A DNA stretch of 64,000 bases from Acidobacteriota bacterium (GTDB taxonomy: Bacteria; Acidobacteriota; Terriglobia; Terriglobales; SCQP01), in NCBI GenBank assembly GCA_021818955.1, contig JAKASR010000018.1, positions 17,071-81,070 on the forward strand, given 5' to 3'. This document shows, piece by piece, positions 19,111 to 28,669 of this stretch. The number at the start of each line of letters is the position of its first letter. Positions within the stretch are counted from its first letter, which is position 1. The notes below the pieces were generated by a model. It made no database searches and was not told where the DNA came from. It worked only from the letters and a program-made list of their open reading frames with translations. Position numbers and translations under genes: made by a program.

Positions 19111-19641
19111 GTGCGGGAAGCGAGCGGCGACCGGCCGGCAGCCCACCATACGCGCGGTTGCGACGGTGGCGCCTATCGCCAGCCCCCGCCGCTGCCGGCG
19201 CTTTGGGATTTAACTTCGCTGAATCTGACTGCGCCGGAGTACCGAAACCGCCATATCGCTGCATTGGCGATGCCGGCCTTGATCCGCCGCATTGAGCACC
19301 CGGCCACTCCGTTTGACGCCGACAACCGGATGCGGCAGGCGCAGGCCATGCTGCGGCTCGATGTTACGCGTCCTTATGGCGATAGCATGCGCCGAACCTC
19401 GGCGCAAGTCCAGGCGCGCATGCTGATTGACCTCTCGGCCCAGGACCGCATGGTAACGCCCGGCCCCGCCGAGAACTTTTCGCACCTGGCGCCCGCCGGC
19501 CGCGCCCGGATTTTTTCGCCGCGGAGCGATTGCGGCCATAGCGCTGCGGGATGTGAACCCGCCCGCCTAAATCGCGCCATCCAGCACTTCCTGGCGGAGC
19601 CATGCATGAAATCGGCCCGATGCAGCCGGAATTTGAAATGA
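19111..19641 (+). pseudogene. Remnant of a homoserine O-acetyltransferase-like alpha/beta hydrolase (C-terminal part only)
   Basis: RRIEHPATPFDADNRMRQAQAMLRLDVTRPYGDSMRRTSAQVQARMLIDLSAQDRMVTPGPAENFSHL...SDCGHSAAGCEPARLNRAIQHFL resembles the MetX-family C-terminus with catalytic Asp and His, but no nucleophile elbow upstream. Confidence 0.5.
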
Positions 19642-19691
19642 AGCGGGCGCCCGAAGCGTAAGATATTTCAGAGCCGATCCGGGAGTTTCCT

Positions 19692-20306
19692 GTGCGCTTG
19701 GTGAATCCATTGCCGATTGTGGTTGTCGACTACGCCTGGATGGCGCTCGGGCTGTTCTGGCTGGTGCTGTGGTGGCGCACTAATAAAATCAAAAAACGGG
19801 AATCCACGCCCGTGCGCTGGCTCGACAAAGTTTCCATATGGGGTGGTTATCTGGCTCTATTAGAACTGGGGCCGATCAAAAAATTGCCGAGCGGCGTATG
19901 GGGCTTGCCCTGGACAACCTGGAATCACCCGCTTTTCTCATTAGCCGCTGCGCTGCAATATACCGGCTTGACCGTGACCATTGCCGGAGTGCTGCTGGCC
20001 TGCTGGTCGCGCGCCGTGCTGGGCCGCTACTGGAGCGCGACGGTTGCGTTGAAAGAAGATCACCGGCTGGTGCAAAACGGCCCTTATCAGTTCGTTCGCC
20101 ATCCTCTCTATAGCGGCTTGTTGCTAACCGCGCTCGGCACGACCTTGACCCTGGATGGGCTGCATTGCCTGTTGGGGCTGGCGCTGCTGCTGGCGGCCTT
20201 TCTAAGCCGGGCCAGACGGGAAGACGCCTTGATGGCTTCCGAGTTCGGCGAAAACTTTGCCGAATATCGGCGCCGCACCGGTCAAATTATTCCCGGCATC
20301 GGCTAA
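19692..20306 (+). CDS. Isoprenylcysteine carboxyl methyltransferase (ICMT/PEMT) family membrane protein
   Basis: LVQNGPYQFVRHPLYSGLLLTALGTTL ... EFGENFAEYRRRTGQIIPGI. Confidence 0.88.
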   Translation: MRLVNPLPIVVVDYAWMALGLFWLVLWWRTNKIKKRESTPVRWLDKVSIWGGYLALLELGPIKKLPSGVWGLPWTTWNHPLFSLAAALQYTGLTVTIAGVLLACWSRAVLGRYWSATVALKEDHRLVQNGPYQFVRHPLYSGLLLTALGTTLTLDGLHCLLGLALLLAAFLSRARREDALMASEFGENFAEYRRRTGQIIPGIG

Positions 20307-20318
20307 CGTGGACAACTT

Positions 20319-21320
20319 CTATTGCGTTCTGGACGGAGGACGCCCAAAGTGAGCTGCCGCAAACGCCAGCGCTCCCGGCAAACGCGCGGCAAAATAGTTC
20401 CAGGTATGCCCGCCGGGATAAAGATGGAATTCGTGCGGCACACCCAGGCGAACGAGCCGCCGGTGCAGTTGGAGCGCGCCGCGCTCGAAGCCATAGCCAT
20501 CCTGCTCGCCACAATCGAATTCAATCGCCAGACCGGCCAGATGGCGCCTACTCTGCGCCAAAGTAAAGGGCGAATTGCGTTCCCAAAAGCGAAGATTGGG
20601 CGGCATGCCAAAAATCCGCCCTAGATAACGCAGCCGGGCGGCGGATAGCGAATCTTCCACCGCTTGCACCGGCGGACGGCGCAGCAGCATGGCGCTGTGG
20701 GCGCTCACTGAGCCAAACCGCCGGGGATACTTAAAAGCCAGGTGAAGCGCGCCATAGCCGCCCATGGAAATACCCAGCAGGGCGCGATTGCGCCGGCCGG
20801 GAAGCGTGCGGAAATGATGGCGCTCCCAGGCGAGCAGCTCGCGCATGAAGAAATTTTCATAATTCATCCGCCCGTCATAGGCGTTGACATAAAAACTGTT
20901 GAAGCTATCCGCACTGATAATGAGAAAGGGCGGCAACTGCCGGCGGGCCCAGAGCTCATCGATCAGCATCCAGGCCTGGGTTTGAATGAGTTCTTCGGCA
21001 TTGCCTCCCAAGCCGGGCAGGTAAAAAAGGACCGGATAGCGGCGATGCGCGTGGCGGGCGTAGCCGGGCGGCAACAGCGCGCAGACATTGACGCGCCGGC
21101 GCAGGATGGCGCTGCGCAGGGGCTGGCATACTACCCGCGCGCCAGCCGGGCGCGAATGCGCGGGCTGGGGCGCGGAAGTGGCGCCCGGCGCCGCCAGGGC
21201 AGGCTGAGCCGATGGCGCGGGGTGCGCCGAAGGATGGGGAGCAAACTCTTGACGGTCCAGCAGCCAGGATGCTGCCACGACGAATACGATCAGCGCCAAC
21301 CATCGCAGCGCTTTATTCAT
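20319..21320 (-). CDS. Alpha/beta hydrolase, esterase D/antigen 85-like
   Basis: RRYPVLFYLPGLGGNAEELIQ; GISMGGYGALHLAFKYPRRFGSVSAHSA nucleophile elbow; signal peptide. Confidence 0.85.
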   Translation of the reverse strand: MNKALRWLALIVFVVAASWLLDRQEFAPHPSAHPAPSAQPALAAPGATSAPQPAHSRPAGARVVCQPLRSAILRRRVNVCALLPPGYARHAHRRYPVLFYLPGLGGNAEELIQTQAWMLIDELWARRQLPPFLIISADSFNSFYVNAYDGRMNYENFFMRELLAWERHHFRTLPGRRNRALLGISMGGYGALHLAFKYPRRFGSVSAHSAMLLRRPPVQAVEDSLSAARLRYLGRIFGMPPNLRFWERNSPFTLAQSRRHLAGLAIEFDCGEQDGYGFERGALQLHRRLVRLGVPHEFHLYPGGHTWNYFAARLPGALAFAAAHFGRPPSRTQ

Positions 21321-21446
21321 AAGTTAGTGTATGCATAGAAAAGAAAGGAAAAAGGTCAGCGGAAGGGAAGAAAAGCAAAAGACCGGCGCTGCAGATTTGG
21401 ATTGAGGAACTGAATTCTATTGGCGAAGGATCTGCGATTTCCCGCA

Positions 21447-22766
21447 TTATTCATAGCGCAGTGCTTCGATCGGGTCGAGACGCGCGGCGCGGGCCGCGGG
21501 GTAATGCCCGGCCAGCAGACTGATCAGAATGGCGAATCCGATCGCACCCAAGGCCAGCCACCAGGGTACGGTCGAGACCTGAACCACCGGCAGATCTTTA
21601 TGGTTCAGGTAGATGGCCGCGCCCCAGTTCAGGCCGCGACCCAGCAGCCAGCCCAAGACCACACCGCCCAGACCTCCCAACAAACCCATCACGCCGGCTT
21701 CCATCAGGAAAAGCCTTTTAATCTCGGGTTCGCCCGCACCCAGGGCCTTGAGCACGCCGATTTCGCGCCGCCGTTCGAGAATCGCCATCAAAAGCGTATT
21801 TACGATACCCAACGATGCCACCGCGAGCGCAAGACTGCTGAACAAGCCCAACAGCAGATCGAACAGCGCAAAAACCAGGTTCAATCTGCGGGTCGCATCC
21901 TGCAGCGAGAAGGCGCGAAAACCCATGCGGCGAATCGCCGCTTCGGCGGCAGGAACATCGATGGGTGAGGCGAGGTTCACGGTGAGGCTGGAGTAATTCC
22001 GGCCGTTTCCGGCGCCGCGCACCACGTTGCGCAGATCGCTGATCTGCGCCACCCGCAACTGCTCGGCCAGGCGTTGCGGCAGAAAAACGCGTCCCGGCAA
22101 AAAGCCGCCAAAGCCGAAAACCGGATGCGTGGAAATGATGCCGATGATGCGCAAGCGTTCGAGCTTCGGCACGATAGCGAAGCCGCCCACGCCTCCGGGC
22201 AGCGGCTGGCGCTCGGCATAGCGCAGGTCCAGTTCCCGGCCCAGTAACTGGCGTGGATGCGCCGACAACTGCCGAGCCAGGCTGATTTGCAGAATCGCCT
22301 CCGCCGCCTGAGGGCCGGAAAAATACCGTCCTTCCATGCCGGTAAAAGCATCACTGTGCCGCGCGACATCGGGAACGCCGGCGATGGCGGTGGTGTAATC
22401 GTGGCCGGCAAACTGGACGACGGTGATAAAGCGAATTTGGGGATAGACTTCGGTCACATGGGGCAAGCGCTGGAGCGCCGCATAGGCGGCACTATCGAGC
22501 GGGCGCGACGGTTGCGGCGGCTTTGCCGGTGCGCGCGCCAGATGGCGAAGGCCGCGGAAATCGATTTTGCGCGTGACCAGAATGGAATCGAACAGGCCGG
22601 TGCGAGCCAGGCGTTTGGAGGCAAAGCGCTGCAGGCCCACGCCCAGCGAGAGAATGGCGACCAGCGACGCTCCGCCTACGGCAATGCCCAGCGTGGTGAG
22701 GCTATTGCGCAGCAGGGCCTCGCGCAGATTGCGCGTGGCCAGCTCGATCGTATCGCGCGGCTTCAT
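21447..22766 (-). CDS. ABC transporter permease (MacB/FtsX family)
   Basis: N-terminal TM and MacB-like periplasmic region, C-terminal FtsX domain (NTLLMAILERRREIGVLKALGAGEPEIKRLFLMEAGVMGLLGG). Confidence 0.92.
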   Translation of the reverse strand: MKPRDTIELATRNLREALLRNSLTTLGIAVGGASLVAILSLGVGLQRFASKRLARTGLFDSILVTRKIDFRGLRHLARAPAKPPQPSRPLDSAAYAALQRLPHVTEVYPQIRFITVVQFAGHDYTTAIAGVPDVARHSDAFTGMEGRYFSGPQAAEAILQISLARQLSAHPRQLLGRELDLRYAERQPLPGGVGGFAIVPKLERLRIIGIISTHPVFGFGGFLPGRVFLPQRLAEQLRVAQISDLRNVVRGAGNGRNYSSLTVNLASPIDVPAAEAAIRRMGFRAFSLQDATRRLNLVFALFDLLLGLFSSLALAVASLGIVNTLLMAILERRREIGVLKALGAGEPEIKRLFLMEAGVMGLLGGLGGVVLGWLLGRGLNWGAAIYLNHKDLPVVQVSTVPWWLALGAIGFAILISLLAGHYPAARAARLDPIEALRYE

Positions 22767-23494
22767 GCCGGCCCGCCTTCACTCGCGCGTCGCGGCTCGG
22801 GGGGCAGCAGGCATCCATCCTGCAGCGTCAAAATGCGTTCCGCATAGGATTCGGCCAGGGCGCGTTCATGCGTCACCATCAGAATGGTCACCGCTAGTTC
22901 GCGATTGAGCTCGCGAAACAGTTCCATGATCTGGCGGCCGCTGGCGCTATCGAGGTTGCCGGTGGGTTCATCCGCCAGCAAGATGACCGGCCGATTCACC
23001 AGCGCGCGGGCAATGGCGGCGCGTTGCTGCTCGCCTCCGGAAAGCTCGGCGGGACGGTGCTGCGGGCGCGACTTGAGCCCCACCCGCTCCAGCGCCGCGG
23101 CCACCCGCGCGGCGCGCTCGCCATGCTCGACCTCGGCCAGGCGCAGCGGCAATTCGATATTTTCTTCCAGCGTCATGCGGGGCAGCAGGTTGAAATTTTG
23201 AAAGACCATGCCCACGGTCTGGCGCCGGTAGCGGGCCAACTCGGCCGCGCTCATCGCGCCCAAATCGCGTTCACCAACATACACCGCCCCGGCGCTGGGG
23301 TGGTCCAGCCCGGCCAGCAGGTTCAACAGCGTGGATTTCCCCGAGCCACTGGCGCCCAGCAGGGCGGCGAATTCACCCGCTGCAATCGCCACCGTAACCT
23401 GATCCACGGCGCGCACCACACTGGACCCGAGATGATAGTGCTTGGAAACCGCTTCCGTTCGCAACGCGGGCGGGGCAGTGGGCGAGATAGGCAT
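22763..23494 (-). CDS. ABC transporter ATP-binding protein (LolD/MacB-type)
   Basis: Walker A LLGASGSGKSTLLNLL, signature ELSGGEQQRAAIARAL, Walker B VILLADEPTGNLD; 4-bp overlap with permease. Confidence 0.95.
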   Translation of the reverse strand: MPISPTAPPALRTEAVSKHYHLGSSVVRAVDQVTVAIAAGEFAALLGASGSGKSTLLNLLAGLDHPSAGAVYVGERDLGAMSAAELARYRRQTVGMVFQNFNLLPRMTLEENIELPLRLAEVEHGERAARVAAALERVGLKSRPQHRPAELSGGEQQRAAIARALVNRPVILLADEPTGNLDSASGRQIMELFRELNRELAVTILMVTHERALAESYAERILTLQDGCLLPPEPRRASEGGPA

Positions 23495-23936
23495 TGATTT
23501 CAGGATATTTGCTTCTAGGGCTATGCCAATTACTCGGAACTTCCGATTACGCTCACCTCGGGCAAAAGGTTTCCAATTTTTACAAGCACTAATCCGAAAA
23601 ATGGACGATCTCGCCGATACACAGCGCCAGCTGAGACCTTGCCGGATGGAAAAAGAAGGATGATCTCAACGGAACACTTCAAATCTCAAAGCATGGCATG
23701 CCGAATCAGGAGAAGATTGCATTCCATAATTGAAACCGGCGCCGCAGTTTAAATCGCTGCCGAGGCTGAAAAAACGGCTGCAGCCAATTCGAATAAATGG
23801 CCAGATTTTCTCGCCGCGGCATGACAGCCTGTGATGGAACAGCCTGAGCATTCAGGGCCGATTGGGCAAGAACAGCGGCGCCAGATGCGATAGCACGGCA
23901 TAAGCGGCACCCGAGAAGGCCATGAGCGGCGGGGCG

Positions 23937-24704
23937 CTAGGTCTTAGGTGTTGCGCTGCCCCAGCGGCAGCGCAACAAGGTCCAGATGGCGGAGCAGCCA
24001 TCGCTCCAACCGATTTTTTTCCCCTGGTTTTTTCCGCGGCCTTCAAAGCCGATCGGCAACTCCAGGATGGGATAGCCCAGCCTTAGGATTTTTGCGGTAA
24101 TCTCCGGCTCGAGATCGAAGCCTTCGCGTTCCAGCCGGAATCGCTGGAAGACCGAGGCGCGAGCCATCTTATAACAGGTCTCCATGTCGGTCAGGCGGCA
24201 GCCGTAGAGCCGATTGGTGAGCCAGGTCAGCACCCGGTTGGCGAGGGCATGATCGGCGCGCATGCCCTCCCGCCCACCGCCAGGGTGAAAACGGGTGCCA
24301 TAGACCACGTCCACCTGACCGCGCACGATGGGGTCGAGCAGCCGGGGCAAGTCGGTGGGATCGTATTCCAGATCGGCATCCTGGATCACCCACACCTCGC
24401 CGCTCGCCAGCGACATGGCCGTGCGGATGGCAGCCGCCTTGCCGCGATTGCGCTCATGCCGCGCCACCACATATCCCGGCCGGCCGGCATAGCGGGCCAG
24501 CAGTTCCGCCGAGCCATCGCTCGAGCCGTCATCCACCAGCACCGTTTCCACGACTACCGGAAATTCGACCTCAGCCAGGCGTTGAAGTAAGCGCTGCAGC
24601 GTGACCGACTCGTTATAGACCGGAATCAAGACGGAGATGGTCGCCACCGCCGGCCGGGCAATCTTTTGATCGCCCGCCAAGCGGGCTGCAACGGGAGTGG
24701 CCAT
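23937..24704 (-). CDS. Family 2 glycosyltransferase (dolichol-phosphate mannosyltransferase-like)
   Basis: ISVLIPVYNESVTLQRLLQRL ... VLVDDGSSDGSAELL ... VIQDADLEYDPTDL. Confidence 0.9.
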   Translation of the reverse strand: MATPVAARLAGDQKIARPAVATISVLIPVYNESVTLQRLLQRLAEVEFPVVVETVLVDDGSSDGSAELLARYAGRPGYVVARHERNRGKAAAIRTAMSLASGEVWVIQDADLEYDPTDLPRLLDPIVRGQVDVVYGTRFHPGGGREGMRADHALANRVLTWLTNRLYGCRLTDMETCYKMARASVFQRFRLEREGFDLEPEITAKILRLGYPILELPIGFEGRGKNQGKKIGWSDGCSAIWTLLRCRWGSATPKT

Positions 24705-25078
24705 GACAGTGCAATATCCCCCATCGGCGGCGGTGCGGCTAGCTTCTTACGGCCAGGCGGCTGATCGCCGCCAACCTGCACCGGCGCATTGCAGTCATCT
24801 TATTGCAAGCTCATGTCAAGCGCAATGCAATTCGAGCGGGGAGGGCCGCTCATCGCTTCCGGTTTCCGCCAGATTGCACGGCGACGGAACGCCAACGTCG
24901 AGCCGGGAGGAAAAAACCACGCTTGCTGCTCAGCCTTTTATGGACGCTGCTAATGCTTGCCGCCCTGGGATTTCATTGCCGAAGATGTCGATCCGCGCTT
25001 CTCTAATCTTTACCTGCAGCGTTGCCGCGCTCCAGGGCCATTCACAACTAAATACTCGAAAATAACAACTAAAATCTT

Positions 25079-26770
25079 ATGCCGGGCACCCAGCCCATGG
25101 TCTTCAAGACTCCGCGCCGGAAGGCGTGGCTCCGCGCCAATCACATCGCCTGGGCGATATTGTTAATCGGTTTGGCCGCGCCGGCAGCGCTGATGTTGCG
25201 GCGCAATCTGTCTGCGCTCGGGCTGCACCATGACGTGATTTATCCCGAAGCGGCGGACGTGCAACTCGCCCTCTGGACGGCGCAAACCGGGCGGGTTTTC
25301 CCTCCGCTGCAGCGGCCGCCTTTTACGCCGGCCATCTATGGGCCGCTTTTTTATCTGGCGTTGGCTGCCCTGGCGCGCCCGTTTCACTTTTCCCTCCATG
25401 CCTTGCTGCTGGCCGGCCGTTTGGGTTCGTTGGCGGCGTATCTGGGGCTGGGCTGCGTCGTTTATCTATTCAACCGCCGCCGTGGATACGGCTGGCCGGC
25501 CTGCCTTGCCGCCGCGCTTGCCCTGGGCGCCAGCCCTGGTTTTTCCGCCTGGATCATATGCGCGCGGCCCGATCTGGGCGCGTTGTTTTTTAGCCTGCTG
25601 GGATTATGGCTGGCGCAACGCGGAGCGCAGGCAGGCGGCGTTCCACCGGAATCATATTGGATCTGGGCGGGCGCGGCTTGTTCCACCGCCTGGCTGCTTA
25701 AGCAGTCTTATGCGGCGGCTCCCTTGGCGGTGCTGGCCTGGCTTGTATTCACCCGCCGCCGGAAAGCATCGCTGCTCTTCCTGGCCGCCTGCGCGCTGCC
25801 GGCGCTGCTGGTTCTCGGCACGCTCTGGCTGCGCGGCGAACCGGTGCTGGTTTCCCTGTTACGGTTGCGCTATGCGCTGATGCAGCCGCGGATAGGGCTG
25901 AGCATCCTGATCGATCAACTGCGCCTGCCTGGCAATCTGCTGCTGTTGGGGCTAGGCGGCCTGGGTTGGCTCCGCGCAGGGCGTCCAGTCATGCCTGCCC
26001 GGCGCGGGCAAGCCTGGACGCTGGCGGCCATCTATTTTCCGCTGGCCTGGACATTACCGGTTTGGCCAATTTTACAAAGCGGCGGCGGCGGCAATTACCT
26101 GTTTGAGGCCTGGACGGCTTGTGCTTTATGGCTGCCTGAGGGCTTGCGCGCGCTCGCGGCATGGAGCGAGCCAATCGAGAAACGGCTCAAAACCAGCCCG
26201 CTCGCTCTGAGCCGCGCCCTAGCCGGCGCCGGGATAGGGCTGCTGATTGCCGCCATGGCCGGCTTGTTTGGGGCTCGCCTCCTCCAGCCCTCGTATATCG
26301 TCCGCCAGCGCAGCTATGGCAATTTGAAATTGCTGCGTCCGCTGCGGATTTTCTCGAGCGACGATTACCTTACCGTGCATGGCCGCCAACCGGAACTGCT
26401 CGATCCCGACCTGGCTCACATCCTGTCTCTGACAGGACATTTTTCCGACGCGCCCATCCGGGCTAGGCTGCGGCGCCGGCGTTATGACCTGCTGCTGCTC
26501 GGCAACTGGTGGGGCGCGCTGCCCGCCTACCGCGGCGTCAGCTACTATAGCCGCGCCGAAATACAAAGCATCAATCGTTATTACCGCCCTCTCTGCGCCA
26601 CGCGCGGGCTCACGGCCTGGATTCCGAAAACATTGCCGCCGAAATCCAGTCCGCTGCCGCTCCATCCCGCCCAACTCAGCCACACCTTGCGCTTGCACTG
26701 CCGCCCTCGCGAATTTGTATTGTTGACCAGCGGGCGTTATCAGTTTTCTGCCCTGCCGGCCAAACGCTGA
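25079..26770 (+). CDS. Polytopic membrane protein, GT39/ArnT-like
   Basis: 563 aa with multiple TM segments; family assignment is inference. Confidence 0.65.
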   Translation: MPGTQPMVFKTPRRKAWLRANHIAWAILLIGLAAPAALMLRRNLSALGLHHDVIYPEAADVQLALWTAQTGRVFPPLQRPPFTPAIYGPLFYLALAALARPFHFSLHALLLAGRLGSLAAYLGLGCVVYLFNRRRGYGWPACLAAALALGASPGFSAWIICARPDLGALFFSLLGLWLAQRGAQAGGVPPESYWIWAGAACSTAWLLKQSYAAAPLAVLAWLVFTRRRKASLLFLAACALPALLVLGTLWLRGEPVLVSLLRLRYALMQPRIGLSILIDQLRLPGNLLLLGLGGLGWLRAGRPVMPARRGQAWTLAAIYFPLAWTLPVWPILQSGGGGNYLFEAWTACALWLPEGLRALAAWSEPIEKRLKTSPLALSRALAGAGIGLLIAAMAGLFGARLLQPSYIVRQRSYGNLKLLRPLRIFSSDDYLTVHGRQPELLDPDLAHILSLTGHFSDAPIRARLRRRRYDLLLLGNWWGALPAYRGVSYYSRAEIQSINRYYRPLCATRGLTAWIPKTLPPKSSPLPLHPAQLSHTLRLHCRPREFVLLTSGRYQFSALPAKR

Positions 26771-26805
26771 AACTTCGGCTGATTCCCTTATAATGAGAAA
26801 CAGCC

Positions 26806-26973
26806 ATGATTAAGTCCTTGCTCTCCGTCTGGCTGGCGCAGCCGTTATTGCGCCATTTGACTGCACCGCACTGGCTCAGTTGGGGGCTAAAAGTAGTGGA
26901 TCTCGCCACTTTAGTCATCCTGTTCGCCACCATCATCGGTCTCACCGGCTGGCTGGCTACACATTCCAAGTAA
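26806..26973 (+). CDS. 55-aa putative single-TM small membrane protein
   Basis: ATG..TAA translation MIKSLLSVWLAQPLLRHLTAPHWLSWGLKVVDLATLVILFATIIGLTGWLATHSK; TATAAT at 26789-26794 just upstream; below the ORF track's length cutoff. Confidence 0.5.
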   Translation: MIKSLLSVWLAQPLLRHLTAPHWLSWGLKVVDLATLVILFATIIGLTGWLATHSK

Positions 26974-27670
26974 ACGCGCCGGCAATCGCCTGTGAGGTCC
27001 CGCACAGGCTTGAAATCTCGAGCCGTATGTTTTATCTACGGCCGGCAGGACATCAGCCACAAGCCGTCGTGTCAGCTGCCACGCTCTCGCCAACTGCTAC
27101 AGATTTGATTGCGTCCAAACGGCCGAATGCTCCTCAAGCCAGAGCAAGCTTGAATCCAGCCCAGGCGGCGAGCTAAAAACTTTCCCGGGCGCTGTCCGCT
27201 CCAACTTTGATTAATGCTAAGCACCTGGATTTTCACGGGTTATCGTGAAATTCGGGGCGGCGGACGGCCTATTTTTCAATTCAAGCAAACATTTGAATGC
27301 CAGATGCTGCTACTTTTTGGCCTGTCGAATCAACCTGTGAGCCAGCATCTGAATTGTTGTGATTGTGGCCACATCTGGGCATGTGATGAATCATTGCCGG
27401 GTTAACCGCCGCGATTTAACTTCAAGCCGTGATGCTTTCTCTCCATTCGAGCCCACAATGGGCCGGCAGGCGCCCGATCCGAGGCGTTTTCGCCGGACTT
27501 ACCGCGCAAGCGTGGGGAATGTATCCGGCTGCGCGATGCGCATCGATCCATCGCAAGTGCAGTTATTTCAAGTATGGTAACGAGTTATTAATTAAGGCCC
27601 GGAATGCAGCATCCTGCGGGCTTTTGAGTGCGGCGAAGCGCCGGCACGGAATGATTAGCGAGGCAATGCT

Positions 27671-28636
27671 ATGAGCAAATCTGGCCGGAAATGGCGTTTT
27701 GCCCAAGCCGTGAGCATGGCGGCGTTGGGTGTGGCGGCGCTGGCCGCGGGGCAGTCGCCGGCTAAGCCGTCAGGGTACGTCGGAGTGACCGTCTGTAAGA
27801 TGTGCCACCCCGGGCATTACAAGAGTTATCTCGCCAATCCGATGTCGAACCGCGCGGCGATGTTGGCGGCGGCGAAGCGGGCGGGGCTGCCTGCAGTCTC
27901 TGGTTGCGAGAGCTGTCATGGTCCGGGGGCGGCGCACGTGCAGGCGATGTCCTCGGCCGGCGGCGATAAGGCCAAGATCCAGGCCATTTATAAGCGCCAA
28001 CTGGAGTATGGCTATTTCGTTTCCAATGGCGCCCAAGCTAATAGCGCGCGCTGCTTGCGCTGCCATAGCACCGGATTGCAGCAGGCGCACTTTGCCCACT
28101 CCGTACACCTGGAAAACAATGTCGGCTGCCTGAACTGCCATACGGTGCACGGCAAGCCCGGCGGGAGGCATTTCTTACGGGCTTCGCAACCGCAGCTCTG
28201 CTATCAATGCCATCTTCAGCAGCGAGCGCAGTTCGAGCTCCCCTGGCATCATCGCGTCAACGAGGGTCTGGTGCGCTGCAGCGACTGCCACGACCCCCAT
28301 GGCAGCCTGATTCAGACCCAATTGCATCGCGGTCCCGCGGGCGACCAGGTCTGCTTCAAATGCCACGAGGATAAGCAAGGGCCGTTTGTCTATGAGCACG
28401 AGCCGGTGAAGACCGAGGGCTGCACCGATTGCCATACGCCGCACGGCTCGCCCAATCCGCATTTACTGAAGGTGGCGAACGTCAATCAGCTCTGTTTGCA
28501 GTGTCATACCGCGTCCAGCTTTAGCGGCGCGCCGGGCACCCCCAGCTTCCATAATCAGGCCGCGCAATTCCAGGCCTGCACCTTGTGTCATACGCAGATT
28601 CACGGATCGAATCTGGATCCGGCTTTCACCCGCTAG
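27671..28636 (+). CDS. Decaheme c-type cytochrome, DmsE/MtrA-like
   Basis: Signal peptide plus ten CXXCH motifs (CKMCH, CESCH, CLRCH, CLNCH, CYQCH, CSDCH, CFKCH, CTDCH, CLQCH, CTLCH). Confidence 0.92.
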   Translation: MSKSGRKWRFAQAVSMAALGVAALAAGQSPAKPSGYVGVTVCKMCHPGHYKSYLANPMSNRAAMLAAAKRAGLPAVSGCESCHGPGAAHVQAMSSAGGDKAKIQAIYKRQLEYGYFVSNGAQANSARCLRCHSTGLQQAHFAHSVHLENNVGCLNCHTVHGKPGGRHFLRASQPQLCYQCHLQQRAQFELPWHHRVNEGLVRCSDCHDPHGSLIQTQLHRGPAGDQVCFKCHEDKQGPFVYEHEPVKTEGCTDCHTPHGSPNPHLLKVANVNQLCLQCHTASSFSGAPGTPSFHNQAAQFQACTLCHTQIHGSNLDPAFTR

Positions 28637-28669
28637 CTCGGGCGGATGAGGAGAAATTGGAGAACGTAT

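Noticed and set aside
27000-27595. Known riboswitch (e.g. c-di-GMP GEMM) in the gap before the decaheme cytochrome
   Set aside because: No match to consensus motifs could be found by eye; needs a covariance search.
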